DNA of 64,000 bases from the NCBI RefSeq assembly GCF_000620765.1, contig NZ_JIAK01000006.1, positions 124,001-188,000 of the forward strand. Reading direction: 5' to 3'. The notes beneath the pieces are model-generated. The model saw only the letters and a list, made by a program, of their open reading frames with translations, was not told the origin of the DNA and made no database searches. Positions 35,901 to 43,638 of this stretch are shown here, piece after piece. The DNA is from Desulfovermiculus halophilus DSM 18834. GTDB taxonomy: Bacteria > Desulfobacterota > Desulfovibrionia > Desulfovibrionales > Desulfothermaceae. The position numbers were made by a program, and so were the translations under genes. Every line of letters starts with the position of its first letter. Position 1 is the stretch's first letter.

Positions 35901-36516
35901 GGGGACGGACCGGGACAACTCCCGGCTGCGCCATATCTACGATGAAGAGGACCCGGCCGTGGTCTGGGCCATCCTGGTCACCATATTCACCGGCCAGAAG
36001 ATGGGCAAGAAGGTCGGCTTCTGCGGCCAGGGGGTGTCCAACAGCACGATCATCCGCGGGCTGGTCTGCGTGGCCGGGATCGTGTCCGCCTCCGTGGTCC
36101 CGGACACCTACGCCCAGACCAAGATGGACATCGGGGCCCTGGAGGAAGAGGACATCAAGGTCCGCGACCTCGGCACGTGGCTCAAGAAGCAGCATTACCT
36201 GCGTCTGTGCCGAATCCTGGAAGAAGAGCGCTACGGGCATATCCTGCGGCAGAACAGCTCGGCGGAGGAGATACAGGACTGGTACGAGGGGGAGCTGGCC
36301 CGCTTGCACGAGCAGATCCAGACCCATCTGGGAACGGCCAAGGAGGAGTTCTACCGGCAGGAGCTGCAGAGCCTGCGGGCCGCCTTGCACAAGCCGGTGA
36401 TCTGCGCCACTTGGGATTGGAATGTGACTGTGGAGGATGCCCTGCGGCAGGCCGGGTTTGAGAGTTTTGACCAGCAGGAGAAGGCGCTGGAAGAGCAGCG
36501 AAGCAGATCGTGGTAG
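32917..36516 (+). CDS. PEP-synthase-like phosphotransferase with a long coiled-coil insert
   Basis: This 1199-residue protein has the architecture of phosphoenolpyruvate synthase (pyruvate, water dikinase), which makes PEP from pyruvate and ATP. The ATP-grasp part has VAVRSSAAGEDSRKKAFAG and ends RLWFVQARPET. The swivelling His domain has phospho-His535 in GGDTSHAAITSREL. The PEP/pyruvate barrel has GFSIGSNDMTQLVLGTDRD and Cys1036 in GFCGQG. About 250-300 residues (roughly 660-840) of mostly charged helix with coiled-coil pattern are inserted between the His domain and barrel, making it much longer than the ~800-residue enzyme. AAGGAGTG precedes ATG 32917. It may be a true PEP synthase or a regulated relative. 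Confidence 0.87.
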   Translation: MAAHHDPQSTSSEQETVSSEQGQDTQAPIADKLLLTGADIVNTGEQAELLVGGKNYNTAIISELEYIRAPQFRAISSKAFHRLLDQTRVNAAVIRSVVDQEYEKVDWSGTEVNSDPEFLKTFVRKTAARVKEEQVRSEGEQLIRLRRFINNVVEGFAVSPEGIDQLRKRSVLVQVAILSVTLPGDVQEAVAQAYREICRDAGLDNVPVAVRSSAAGEDSRKKAFAGLQDTYLNITTEDDCITAYQWDCASAYNLRSMTYRREAILDAVAQAEKTADESIAEEAKKEWSIENTSLSVCIMRMINPIISGTAFSADTATGCRGTERNDLVSMDASYGLGEAVVSGMVTPDKFYVFQRDDGSEVVIRQMGCKDKKIIYDPEHSGTRTESVQDEDIYRWSLSLAQAEEVAKGVRSISRAYGGMIMDTEFCIDEWDRLWFVQARPETRWNAELEKNPDVLYMRRLEVDPQALPQTEVLLEGNGASRGAGRGKVRFLRSALELNKINKGDILAAERTDPDMVPGMRIASAVLASAGGDTSHAAITSRELGIPSVIGINRVELLRAMDGQEVTVDGSRGQVYRNLQPLIEVGGEVDIGQLPATRTKVGIILADVGQALFLSRLRTSPDFEVGLLRAEFMLSNIGVHPMALDAYDRGTLQQAVEEKLQALDNELTKIIKEQLDFGILTFDLNLRKYVGILTGLSEEIEVLSEKVSARGTEEVLALQRKIRELDYKLDDYLERATQRLDVLKTSTDLAEHVSQVMGYADELAQLTTRTPEGRQRKQEIEERIDSQVKRIQDDPEVRQVLDRIRKMRKDVAQKVGLSRTMEEVSNLEDRIRQMIRIKGYRTGKELYVQSLAQGLALFAMAFSGREIIYRTTDYKSNEYKNLIGGMLYEEYEDNPMLGYRGVSRNLHDWEIEAFKLARGAFGGKNLSIMLPFVRTLEEARSMKRYLADVHNLRSGEDGLKVIQMSEIPSNAILAKEFIREFDGFSIGSNDMTQLVLGTDRDNSRLRHIYDEEDPAVVWAILVTIFTGQKMGKKVGFCGQGVSNSTIIRGLVCVAGIVSASVVPDTYAQTKMDIGALEEEDIKVRDLGTWLKKQHYLRLCRILEEERYGHILRQNSSAEEIQDWYEGELARLHEQIQTHLGTAKEEFYRQELQSLRAALHKPVICATWDWNVTVEDALRQAGFESFDQQEKALEEQRSRSW

Positions 36517-36696
36517 GGGCCAGAGTCCGCCGCCCTGAGCCCGGGGATTGGCCCCCGGGGAGCGTGCTGCGATGTTCCTCCCTGCCCCGGGTCGGGTCCG
36601 GTTTCTGGGTCTGTTTGTCGTGCTGGGACCATGTGGCCGGCAGTGAAGAACAACGGGCGAAAACCACTGGGTGGAAGGAGATTCAGGAGGAAGGTG

Positions 36697-37188
36697 ATGG
36701 CCTACGTCATGGTATTGGGACTTGGAGATGCCGTTCAGCAGGACAAAGGGGTGGGCATTCGGGCCGTTCGCGATCTGTACCGGGAGCAGTGGCCGGACGG
36801 GGTGCGGTTCGGCGATCGGAGGATGCTTGACAGCTTATCCTTAAGCCTGGAGGGTGTGCACGGGCTGCTGGTCCTGGATGCCTGGCAATCCGGGATGGAG
36901 CCGGGCAGTCTGGCCCGTCTGAGTCTGGATCAGGTCATGCAGCGGCCGGGGTTGGTCTCTGATCCCGCTCTATGGCGCAGCCTGGCCTTCGCCGATGTTT
37001 TGGGCCAGGATCTGCAAGTGGTCTTTCTGGGGCTGGAGGCCGGGCAGACGGCCTGCGACCTGACCCTCTCCCCGGAGGTATGCGACGCCTATCCCCGGTT
37101 TTTGGCCGCGGTTCGGGAAGAGATCGGGTCCATGCTCACGCATCTGGACCAGCATGCGGCCCCTGCGGAAGCAGAGGCCTTGCCGTAG
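36697..37188 (+). CDS. HybD-like hydrogenase maturation protease homologue lacking two nickel ligands
   Basis: This 163-residue protein follows the M52 hydrogenase maturation protease fold, whose members clip the large subunit of NiFe hydrogenases after nickel insertion. The opening VMVLGLGDAVQQDKGVG matches the family GNxLxxDExxG. By alignment with E. coli HybD (Ni ligands Glu16, Asp62, His93), the Glu is Lys17 and the His is Arg94 here; only Asp61 remains. An AGGAGG and a GTG-ATG doublet precede the chosen ATG. No hydrogenase genes are nearby. It is probably inactive as a classical protease, or has another role. Confidence 0.7.
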   Translation: MAYVMVLGLGDAVQQDKGVGIRAVRDLYREQWPDGVRFGDRRMLDSLSLSLEGVHGLLVLDAWQSGMEPGSLARLSLDQVMQRPGLVSDPALWRSLAFADVLGQDLQVVFLGLEAGQTACDLTLSPEVCDAYPRFLAAVREEIGSMLTHLDQHAAPAEAEALP

Positions 37189-37240
37189 CCGGAGCGAGAG
37201 GGTGAAACAGGAGCCAAACGGCTATGCCCGGACAGGAGGC

Positions 37241-37897
37241 ATGCATCAAGTAACGTCGGATATGGGCCATCGCAGGCGGGGCATGGTCAGGGAGCAGCTT
37301 CTGCCCCAGGGGATTACCGACGAAGGGGTCTTGAAGGTCCTGGGACGGGTCCCCAGGCATCTCTTTGTGGACCACGCCCTGCAGGCCCAGGCCTACAGCG
37401 CCAACGCCCTGCCCATCGGTTATGGGCAGACCATCTCCCAGCCCATAAGCGTGGCCAGAATGACCCAGGCCTTGCAGGTGCAAGATGGGCACTGCGTTCT
37501 GGAGATCGGTACCGGCTCCGGATATCAGGCTGCGGTCCTGGCCGAGATGGGCGCGGAGGTCTACAGCGTGGAACGGATAAAGCCCCTGTATCTGGCCGCC
37601 CTGGACCGGTTGACCAGATTGCGGTACTTTCAGGTCAAGCTGAAGCTGGACGACGGGACCCTGGGGTGGCCGGAAAACGGCCCGTACGACCGGATCCTGA
37701 TAACGGCAGGCGGGCCGAAGGTCCCGGAGCCACTGCTGCGGCAGCTGGCAGATCCGGGCATCCTGGTCATGCCCCTGGAGGAAAACGGGACGCAGCGGAT
37801 TGTGCGCATCCGCAGGGAGAGAACTCGGTGGTACAAACAGGACATGGGGCCGGCCCGTTTCGTCAGCTTGATCGGCACTTACGGCAGCCGGGGCTGA
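37241..37897 (+). CDS. pcm: Protein-L-isoaspartate O-methyltransferase
   Basis: Pcm methylates abnormal L-isoaspartyl residues with SAM to start their repair. The 218-residue protein contains VPRHLFVDHALQ, GQTISQPISVARM, the SAM motif VLEIGTGSGYQAAVLA and YDRILITAGG. The exact start is unsure. ATG 37241 has AGGAGG only 1 bp away; ATG 37262 and ATG 37283 (MVREQLL) are alternatives. It overlaps the following transglycosylase gene by up to 70 bp. Confidence 0.93.
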   Translation: MHQVTSDMGHRRRGMVREQLLPQGITDEGVLKVLGRVPRHLFVDHALQAQAYSANALPIGYGQTISQPISVARMTQALQVQDGHCVLEIGTGSGYQAAVLAEMGAEVYSVERIKPLYLAALDRLTRLRYFQVKLKLDDGTLGWPENGPYDRILITAGGPKVPEPLLRQLADPGILVMPLEENGTQRIVRIRRERTRWYKQDMGPARFVSLIGTYGSRG

Positions 37898-38484
37898 CGG
37901 CCTGCCTGCTGCTTGGACTGGTCCTTGCAGTGGCGGGGTTTCCCCGGGCCGGTGCGGCCGGTACCATCTATATGTACAAAGATCCCCGCGGGGTGATGCA
38001 TTTCACCGACCTGCCCAGATCAGAGGACTACACCCCGTATTGTACCTGGCCTGACTCTAATCAGGTGGACCGGGGGCGAATTCTGAGCCTGATCAGGACC
38101 TACAGCCGGCAATACGGGATCGATCCCGGCCTGGTTCAGGCCGTGGTTCGTGTGGAGTCCAATTTTTCGCCCACAGCCAGGTCCAAGGCCGGCGCAGAAG
38201 GACTGATGCAGCTCATGCCCCAGACCCAGCAGGACATGGGCGTGAACAGGCCGATGGACATCGAGGACAATATCCAGGGCGGGGTACGCTATCTGCATCA
38301 CCTCCTGGACCGCTTCTCCAGCCTGGAGCTGGCCCTGGCCGCCTATAATGCAGGCCCGGCCAGGGTCGAGGCCCACGGCGGGGTTCCCCCTTTTCCGGAA
38401 ACACAGCGCTATGTGCGGAAAGTGCTGTCCGTATATCAGGACTACTCAGCAAAGACGAGGGAATATGTTCAATCTGGCCAATAA
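37828..38484 (+). CDS. Lytic transglycosylase with N-terminal DUF4124-like domain
   Basis: This exported enzyme cleaves peptidoglycan glycan strands. A signal peptide (hydrophobic core about 23-37, cleavage near AGA/AG) is followed by a DUF4124-like stretch (TIYMYKDPRGVMHFTDLP). An SLT domain follows, with catalytic Glu110 in VRVESNFSP, GLMQLMPQT and ALAAYNAGPARV. The frame has no ATG in a sensible place. A GTG at 37828, with AGGGAG 8 bp upstream, gives a 218-residue protein but overlaps pcm by 70 bp. The 3' end overlaps pgsA by 20 bp. Confidence 0.88.
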   Translation: MVQTGHGAGPFRQLDRHLRQPGLTACLLLGLVLAVAGFPRAGAAGTIYMYKDPRGVMHFTDLPRSEDYTPYCTWPDSNQVDRGRILSLIRTYSRQYGIDPGLVQAVVRVESNFSPTARSKAGAEGLMQLMPQTQQDMGVNRPMDIEDNIQGGVRYLHHLLDRFSSLELALAAYNAGPARVEAHGGVPPFPETQRYVRKVLSVYQDYSAKTREYVQSGQ

Positions 38485-39028
38485 CCTGACTCTTGCCCGC
38501 ATCCTCACCATTCCGTTTATTGTCCTCCTGCTCTATTTTCCGAACAAAATCAGCTGCTTGATAGCCATGGTCATTTTTATCCTGGCCTCGCTGACCGACC
38601 TTTTTGACGGGCTCCTGGCCAGACGCTACAACCTGGTGACCAGCTTGGGCAAGTTCCTCGATCCCTTGGCTGACAAGCTCCTGGTGGTTTCCGTTTTGAT
38701 CATGCTGGTTCACCTGGGCTGGCTGCAGGCCTGGATCGTGATCCTGATCATCGGCCGGGAGATTACGGTCACCGGGCTGCGGGCCATCGCTGCGGATCAG
38801 GGACAGGTGATCGCTGCGGACAGGTACGGAAAGCTGAAGACCATTATTCAGGTTGTGGCCCTGTGCCCACTCATCCTGCACTACCCGTGGCAGGGATTCG
38901 ACCCCAATCCCCTGGGCATGCTCCTGATCCTGGCTGCTTTGGCCCTGACCCTGTTCTCCGGAGGCAATTACCTGTACGCCTTTTTTCAGCACAATCTGTC
39001 CGCTGGACAAGGGGCAGAGTACAGATGA
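38465..39028 (+). CDS. pgsA: CDP-diacylglycerol--glycerol-3-phosphate 3-phosphatidyltransferase
   Basis: PgsA makes phosphatidylglycerol phosphate, the committed step to phosphatidylglycerol and cardiolipin. The 187-residue membrane protein has the CDP-alcohol phosphotransferase motif DLFDGLLARRYNLVTSLG followed by KFLDPLADK (about 45-70), plus IGREITVTGLR. Four or more hydrophobic segments are seen. I chose ATG 38465, overlapping the transglycosylase by 20 bp, because the longer frame from 38348 lies inside that gene. Confidence 0.95.
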   Translation: MFNLANNLTLARILTIPFIVLLLYFPNKISCLIAMVIFILASLTDLFDGLLARRYNLVTSLGKFLDPLADKLLVVSVLIMLVHLGWLQAWIVILIIGREITVTGLRAIAADQGQVIAADRYGKLKTIIQVVALCPLILHYPWQGFDPNPLGMLLILAALALTLFSGGNYLYAFFQHNLSAGQGAEYR

Positions 39029-39086
39029 CAGGGGACGCAGGTCCACAGTCAGGGTCGAAAAACCATAAAGAGCCCGTGGAGAGCTG

Positions 39087-40169
39087 ATGGCCCAGATTGA
39101 CGCTTTTTTCAAGATGATGCACGAGGTTGGGGCCTCGGATTTGCATCTGTCCACCGGATCGCAACCGGTCATCCGCCTGCACGGGGAAATGCAGCGGGTC
39201 AAGTACAAGAGCCTGGAGAACGAGGATCTCAAGACCATGCTCTATGAGATCACTCCGGAGCGCAAGGTGAAGGAGTTCGAGGAGACCGGAGACGTTGATT
39301 TTTCCTACGAGGTCCCCAATCTGGCCAGATACCGGGTCAATTTCTTCCAGCAGCGGCGGGGGGTGGCCGCGGTCTTTCGGGAGATCCCCCAGACCATTCT
39401 GTCCGTCGATGACCTGGGGCTGCCCCCGATTTTAAAGAGCATGGCCACATTGCCCAAGGGGCTGGTGCTGGTGACCGGCCCGACAGGATCGGGGAAGTCC
39501 ACAACCCTGGCCGCGGTGATCGACCATGCCAATCGGGAACGGCGGGATCACATCCTGACCATCGAAGACCCCATCGAGTTTGTGCACCAGCCGGCCCGGT
39601 GCCTGATCAACCAGCGGGAGGTGGGCCGGGACACCAAGAGCTTCAAGGCCGCCCTGCGCGGTGCACTGCGCGAGGATCCGGACGTCATTCTGGTCGGCGA
39701 GATGCGGGATCTGGAGACCATTGAGCTGGCCCTGGAAGCCGCTGAGACCGGCCATCTGGTATTCGGCACCCTGCATACGATTTCGGCCTCCAAGACCGTG
39801 GACCGGATCATCGACGCCTTTCCCGCTGACCAGCAGGGCCAGATCCGCTCCGCCCTCTCCGAGTCTTTGCGGGCGATTGTGGCCCAGAACCTGTTCAAGC
39901 GGGTGGATACCAAGGGCCGGGTGGCGGCCCTGGAGATCCTTATCGCCACCCCGGCGGTCCGGAACCTTATCCGGGAGAACAAGATATTTCAGCTGGGTAC
40001 GGTGATCGAGACCGGGCGCAAGTACGGGATGCAGACCCTGGACGATGCGATAATGACCCTGCTCCGGGACCAGATCATCGACCCGGAACAGGCGTACAAC
40101 AAGGCGGTGAACAAGGCCAAGTTCAGGGACTATCTGCCCGAGCCGCCTCAGGACTTCACCGAGGTGTAG
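39087..40169 (+). CDS. pilT: Type IV pilus twitching-motility ATPase PilT
   Basis: PilT is the hexameric ATPase that retracts type IV pili. The 360-residue protein has the N-terminal SDLHLSTGSQPVIRLHG, Walker A GPTGSGKST near 131-139, the Asp box ILTIEDPIEFVH, Walker B VILVGEMRD and the AETGHLVFGTLHT His box. A second PilT-type gene follows 3 bp downstream. No pilin or assembly gene is in the window. Confidence 0.94.
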   Translation: MAQIDAFFKMMHEVGASDLHLSTGSQPVIRLHGEMQRVKYKSLENEDLKTMLYEITPERKVKEFEETGDVDFSYEVPNLARYRVNFFQQRRGVAAVFREIPQTILSVDDLGLPPILKSMATLPKGLVLVTGPTGSGKSTTLAAVIDHANRERRDHILTIEDPIEFVHQPARCLINQREVGRDTKSFKAALRGALREDPDVILVGEMRDLETIELALEAAETGHLVFGTLHTISASKTVDRIIDAFPADQQGQIRSALSESLRAIVAQNLFKRVDTKGRVAALEILIATPAVRNLIRENKIFQLGTVIETGRKYGMQTLDDAIMTLLRDQIIDPEQAYNKAVNKAKFRDYLPEPPQDFTEV

Positions 40170-40172
40170 GAG

Positions 40173-41342
40173 ATGCTGCGTTCAGATTTGGATGGGTATC
40201 TGGCCCAGATCCTGACTCAGGCCCCCGGGCTCTCGGATATTCATCTCAGCGTCGGCAGGCCGGTGATGGCTGAGGAGCAGGGAGCCCTGCGCGAGCTGGA
40301 GCTGAATCCAGATCCTGGCCCCCTGGTCCCCTGGCAGGTGGAGAGCATGGCCTGCGCCCTTATGGGGCAGGATCCCCGGCTGTATCAGGATCTGATTCAG
40401 ACCGGTTCCTGCGATTTGTCCTATCAGCTTCGGGACAGGGCCAGATTCCGGGTCAATGTCTTTATGCAGAAAGGGTCTCTGGCTGTGGTCATGCGCAAGC
40501 TGGCCACCTCCATCCCCACCCTGTCCTCCTTGGGACTGCCGGGCATATTCTCAGACATGGCCGGGGAAACCTTCGGTCTGATCCTGGTGACCGGCGCGAC
40601 CGGAAGCGGAAAATCCACCTCCCTGGCCGCTCTGGTGGACGCCATCAATGCCTCCAGGCCGGTCCATATCCTGACCCTGGAGGATCCGGTGGAGTTCGTC
40701 CATCCCCATCAGGCCGGGCTGATCAATCAGCGGGAGCTGGGCCGGGACTTCGACGCCTTTGCGTCCGGGCTGCGGGCCGCACTGCGTCAGGCGCCCAAGG
40801 TCATCCTGGTGGGCGAGATCAGGGACCGGGAAACAATGGCCATTGCCCTGGAGGCCTCGGAAACCGGCCACCTGGTCTTGGGTACCCTGCATACATCGGA
40901 TGCGGCCCAGACCATCAACCGGATCATCGGGATGTTCGAGCTCAGTGAGGAGCGGCTGATCCGGGGCAGGCTGGCGGAAAGCCTGAAGTACGTGGTCTCC
41001 CAGCGTCTGGTGCCCACAACCGATGGGGGCCGGATTGCGGCTTTGGAGATCCTGAAGAACACCATCCGCATCCGGGAGCTCATCCTGCAGGGGGAGGATG
41101 CAGAGAATACCTTTTCCGCTGTCCTGGAGCAGAGCGGGACCTATGGGATGCAGACCTTTGATCAGCATTTGGTCCAGCTGTACAGTAACGGGCGGATAGG
41201 CAGGGAGATGGCCATGCTTCACGGCTCGGACAAGTCCAAGCTGGGGCAGATGATCGACCGGATACGGTCCGAGCGGGGGGAAAAGGTAACTGACATCGAG
41301 CACCTGGAGTTGGATCTGGAGTACGAGAAACGGGGGCTGTAG
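40173..41342 (+). CDS. Second PilT/PilU-type retraction ATPase
   Basis: This 389-residue paralogue starts 3 bp after pilT. Conserved features are LSDIHLSVGRPVM, Walker A GATGSGKST, ILTLEDPVEFVH, Walker B VILVGEIRD and ASETGHLVLGTLHT. It has a longer C-terminal tail than PilT, as PilU proteins have (EKVTDIEHLELDLEYEKRGL). PilU acts as a PilT-dependent auxiliary retraction ATPase in other bacteria, so a PilT-PilU pair is the simplest reading. Confidence 0.9.
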   Translation: MLRSDLDGYLAQILTQAPGLSDIHLSVGRPVMAEEQGALRELELNPDPGPLVPWQVESMACALMGQDPRLYQDLIQTGSCDLSYQLRDRARFRVNVFMQKGSLAVVMRKLATSIPTLSSLGLPGIFSDMAGETFGLILVTGATGSGKSTSLAALVDAINASRPVHILTLEDPVEFVHPHQAGLINQRELGRDFDAFASGLRAALRQAPKVILVGEIRDRETMAIALEASETGHLVLGTLHTSDAAQTINRIIGMFELSEERLIRGRLAESLKYVVSQRLVPTTDGGRIAALEILKNTIRIRELILQGEDAENTFSAVLEQSGTYGMQTFDQHLVQLYSNGRIGREMAMLHGSDKSKLGQMIDRIRSERGEKVTDIEHLELDLEYEKRGL

Positions 41343-41386
41343 AGCGGCCAGCCTCAGGGACGAAATGACCGACGGGATACGCCTAA

Positions 41387-41983
41387 ATGCGCTTGAGATG
41401 CGAACACTGCCAGCGAAGCTTTGATCTGCCCGAGGAAAAGGTCCCGCAGACATCCAGGTTCCGGTTCACCTGTCCGGCCTGCAAGGAGGTCAACCGGATA
41501 GATCTTTCCAATGCCCGCGACGAACAGGCGGAAAAGGACTACGACCAGGCCGAAGCCGTGGAGGTGTCCCCGGTCCAGGTCCCGCCGGGGACCCGTCTAG
41601 TGCTGCTTTTGGTTGCGGACCCCGGCCTGAGGGAGGCGGTCCGCTCCTCGTTCCGGTCCGGGGGATGGGAGGTCATTGAGGTTGAGGACGGACCCACGGG
41701 ACAAGCCTATCTGCGGAGCAACCGGTTTCACTGGGTGGTTGTGGAGGACTGCCCCGCGGGGCGGGAGGTCCTGGCGGAGGTCCATCGGCTGCCCGGGCAT
41801 GAGCGGCGGGAGATGAACTGCGTGCTGATCGGGGATAAGGCGGCAAGCTTTGACCGCATAGCTGCATTTGTGGCCGGGGTGAACTGCTATCTGCATCCGG
41901 AGCATCCCTCGGGCCTGGAGCAGGCCCTGGAACAGGCCGGTGAGGCCTTTGAGCGCCATCAACGGCTCTGGTCGTCTTATTAA
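41387..41983 (+). CDS. Zinc-finger protein with a degenerate receiver domain
   Basis: This 198-residue protein starts with an MJ0042-type zinc finger (CEHC near 5-8, CPAC near 29-32). After a short linker comes a domain with the receiver pattern: RLVLLLVADPGLREAV, WVVVEDCPAGREVL and a final GVNCYLHPEHP. The receiver acidic pocket is reduced to one Asp, the phosphoacceptor strand reads VVVED without normal context, and the conserved Lys before Pro is His. It is therefore unlikely to be phosphorylated. It follows the two PilT ATPases by 44 bp, so a role in motility regulation is possible but unproven. Confidence 0.7.
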   Translation: MRLRCEHCQRSFDLPEEKVPQTSRFRFTCPACKEVNRIDLSNARDEQAEKDYDQAEAVEVSPVQVPPGTRLVLLLVADPGLREAVRSSFRSGGWEVIEVEDGPTGQAYLRSNRFHWVVVEDCPAGREVLAEVHRLPGHERREMNCVLIGDKAASFDRIAAFVAGVNCYLHPEHPSGLEQALEQAGEAFERHQRLWSSY

Positions 41984-42085
41984 TGAGAGCGCAAAGTTGT
42001 TTGCTTTTGCCCGCTGCATTGAAGCTGCGCGGGAAAGACATTCCCGCTTGCGGACATGGCGCGAGCCGCTAGGACCAGAAATGGA

Positions 42086-42164
42086 GGCTCTTCGACCCAG
42101 CCTGTGGAATTTTGAGCTTTGCCGGCTATTGGGGGTGAAATTCCATTTCCAGGGTCGTAGAGCC
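42086..42164. mobile_element. 79-bp MITE with perfect 8-bp target duplication
   Basis: The element begins GGCTCTTCGACCC and ends with the complement of GGCTCTACGACCC. The arms continue to pair through TGTGGAATTTT / GGAATTTC, so almost the whole unit is one hairpin. Perfect direct repeats GAAATGGA flank it at 42078-42085 and 42165-42172. Ends and duplication length match the 281-bp element at 32449. The right duplication overlaps the purine-rich ribosome binding region of the following gene (GGAGG at 42170-42174). Confidence 0.85.
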
Positions 42165-42183
42165 GAAATGGAGGTCTGAACAG

Positions 42184-42498
42184 GTGTGGTCCAAGATTAT
42201 TCTCGCAACCTTGGTCCTGGTGAATATCCTCTTGATTTGGGCTATCTTGGGCGGGAGCCACGGGCTTCAGAGCTACCGGCGGCAAAAGGAGGTCCTGGGC
42301 CAGGTCCAGTCCAGACTGGAGCAGGTGCGGGAGGACAATGTCCGGCTCAGTCGCAGGATCCGGTTGCTGAAAAAGGATACCCAGTATCTGGAGCAGATGG
42401 TCCGGACCAGACTGCACTATGTGAAGGGCAACGAGATCATCTATCTGCCAGCCAAAAAGCAGGCATCGGCCGGAAAGCAGACGACCCTCCCCCGATGA
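42184..42498 (+). CDS. FtsB/DivIC-like septum formation protein
   Basis: This 104-residue bitopic protein has one N-terminal membrane helix (about 4-21) and a periplasmic coiled coil (about 33-75, SRLEQVREDNVRLSRRIRLL), ending in a polar tail. This is the FtsB/DivIC design, a divisome component bridging FtsL and FtsQ. The start is GTG with GGAGG 9 bp upstream. A 79-bp MITE sits immediately before that site. A TPR protein follows. Confidence 0.83.
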   Translation: MWSKIILATLVLVNILLIWAILGGSHGLQSYRRQKEVLGQVQSRLEQVREDNVRLSRRIRLLKKDTQYLEQMVRTRLHYVKGNEIIYLPAKKQASAGKQTTLPR

Positions 42499-42544
42499 CC
42501 CGCAGCCCGATGTCCGGCGCGGGCATGGGGGACAAGGAATGAGC

Positions 42545-43477
42545 ATGCAGGACAAGATTACATGGTACGAAGAAATCCTGGCCCAGGATCCCGCATCCCC
42601 TGTGTTCTACAATGCGGCTCAGCTGTATCTGGAACTGGGCGAGGAGGAGAAAGCCGTTGGACACCTCCGGTCCGGGTTGGACAGGAATCCAGCCCACGCT
42701 CAGGCCCGGCTGCTGTTGATCCAGGTGCTGGGATCCCTGGACCGCCCGGAACAGGCCCGGCAGTATATGGGGCCGGTACTGGACAGCCTGGGATCCTGCG
42801 GTTATTTCTGGACCTTGTGGGCGAGGGAGCTGGAAGATCAGGGACGTACTGATCTGGCTGCCGCGGTGCGCTTTGTCGGCGCCAATCTGGAAACAGGTCC
42901 CCTGACCTGGGGGGAGGTCATCCAGAGCGGGATACTGACTGTGCTCGGACGGGGAGCCTGCAAAGAGGAACCGGCGGGAGAGGCCGGCCGGACTCAGGTC
43001 CGGGAGGACGATTCGGAGTCCGGGCAGGCCGAAGCAGGGGAGACTCCGGCCAGGGACGAGGACCTCTCCCCTGCGGCTGAAGGGAGCCGGGAGAGAGACG
43101 GGGAGGACGATCTGCCTCCCGGCGGGTACCGGACAGTGACCATGGCTGATATCTTGGCTGGACAGGGAGAGCTGGAGGCCGCTTTGAATATTTATACCCA
43201 GCTCTTGGATCAGGAAAGCGGCCAGGAACGGCGGCGCCAGCTTGAGCACAGGATACGCGGGATCCAGGAGAGGCTGCAAAAAGACCCCGGCTCTGGAACC
43301 GAGGAGCACGATTCAGCAAGGGAGCAGCCCCCGCAGGCCGGTGCTCTTCAGGCTGAGGCATCAAATGGCAGGACGGTCCGGGAGGACGATGCTCGAGGGG
43401 ACGGTCCTGGTCAGAACAAGCAGGAGCTCTTGCGCCGTCTGGACCGTCTGGCAGCCCGGCTGGAAGCCAGGTCGTGA
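42545..43477 (+). CDS. TPR protein with acidic low-complexity centre
   Basis: This 310-residue soluble protein has N-terminal tetratricopeptide-like helices (about 10-110: NAAQLYLELGEEEKAVGHL and following), a Glu/Ala/Gly-rich disordered centre (about 140-200), and another short TPR (TMADILAGQGELEAALNIYTQL; region 205-235) before a second low-complexity tail and a final helix. ATG 42545 with AAGGA 6 bp upstream is better than the ATG at 42539. No signal peptide is present. A scaffolding role is plausible from the repeats; no function is assigned. Confidence 0.75.
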   Translation: MQDKITWYEEILAQDPASPVFYNAAQLYLELGEEEKAVGHLRSGLDRNPAHAQARLLLIQVLGSLDRPEQARQYMGPVLDSLGSCGYFWTLWARELEDQGRTDLAAAVRFVGANLETGPLTWGEVIQSGILTVLGRGACKEEPAGEAGRTQVREDDSESGQAEAGETPARDEDLSPAAEGSRERDGEDDLPPGGYRTVTMADILAGQGELEAALNIYTQLLDQESGQERRRQLEHRIRGIQERLQKDPGSGTEEHDSAREQPPQAGALQAEASNGRTVREDDARGDGPGQNKQELLRRLDRLAARLEARS

Positions 43478-43638
43478 AGTGGTGGCCAGAGCTGGGAGCT
43501 CTGTATGCATCCTGCTCTGCCGCCTGTGAACACAGCGCAGGGCTCTCAACCTAGCTTGCGGATAGAGCGCGAGTCACGCTGTGAGCGGGGCTGGTGAACA
43601 ACGGTGGGTACTGAAATTGATTCGGAAGGAGCTCATTT

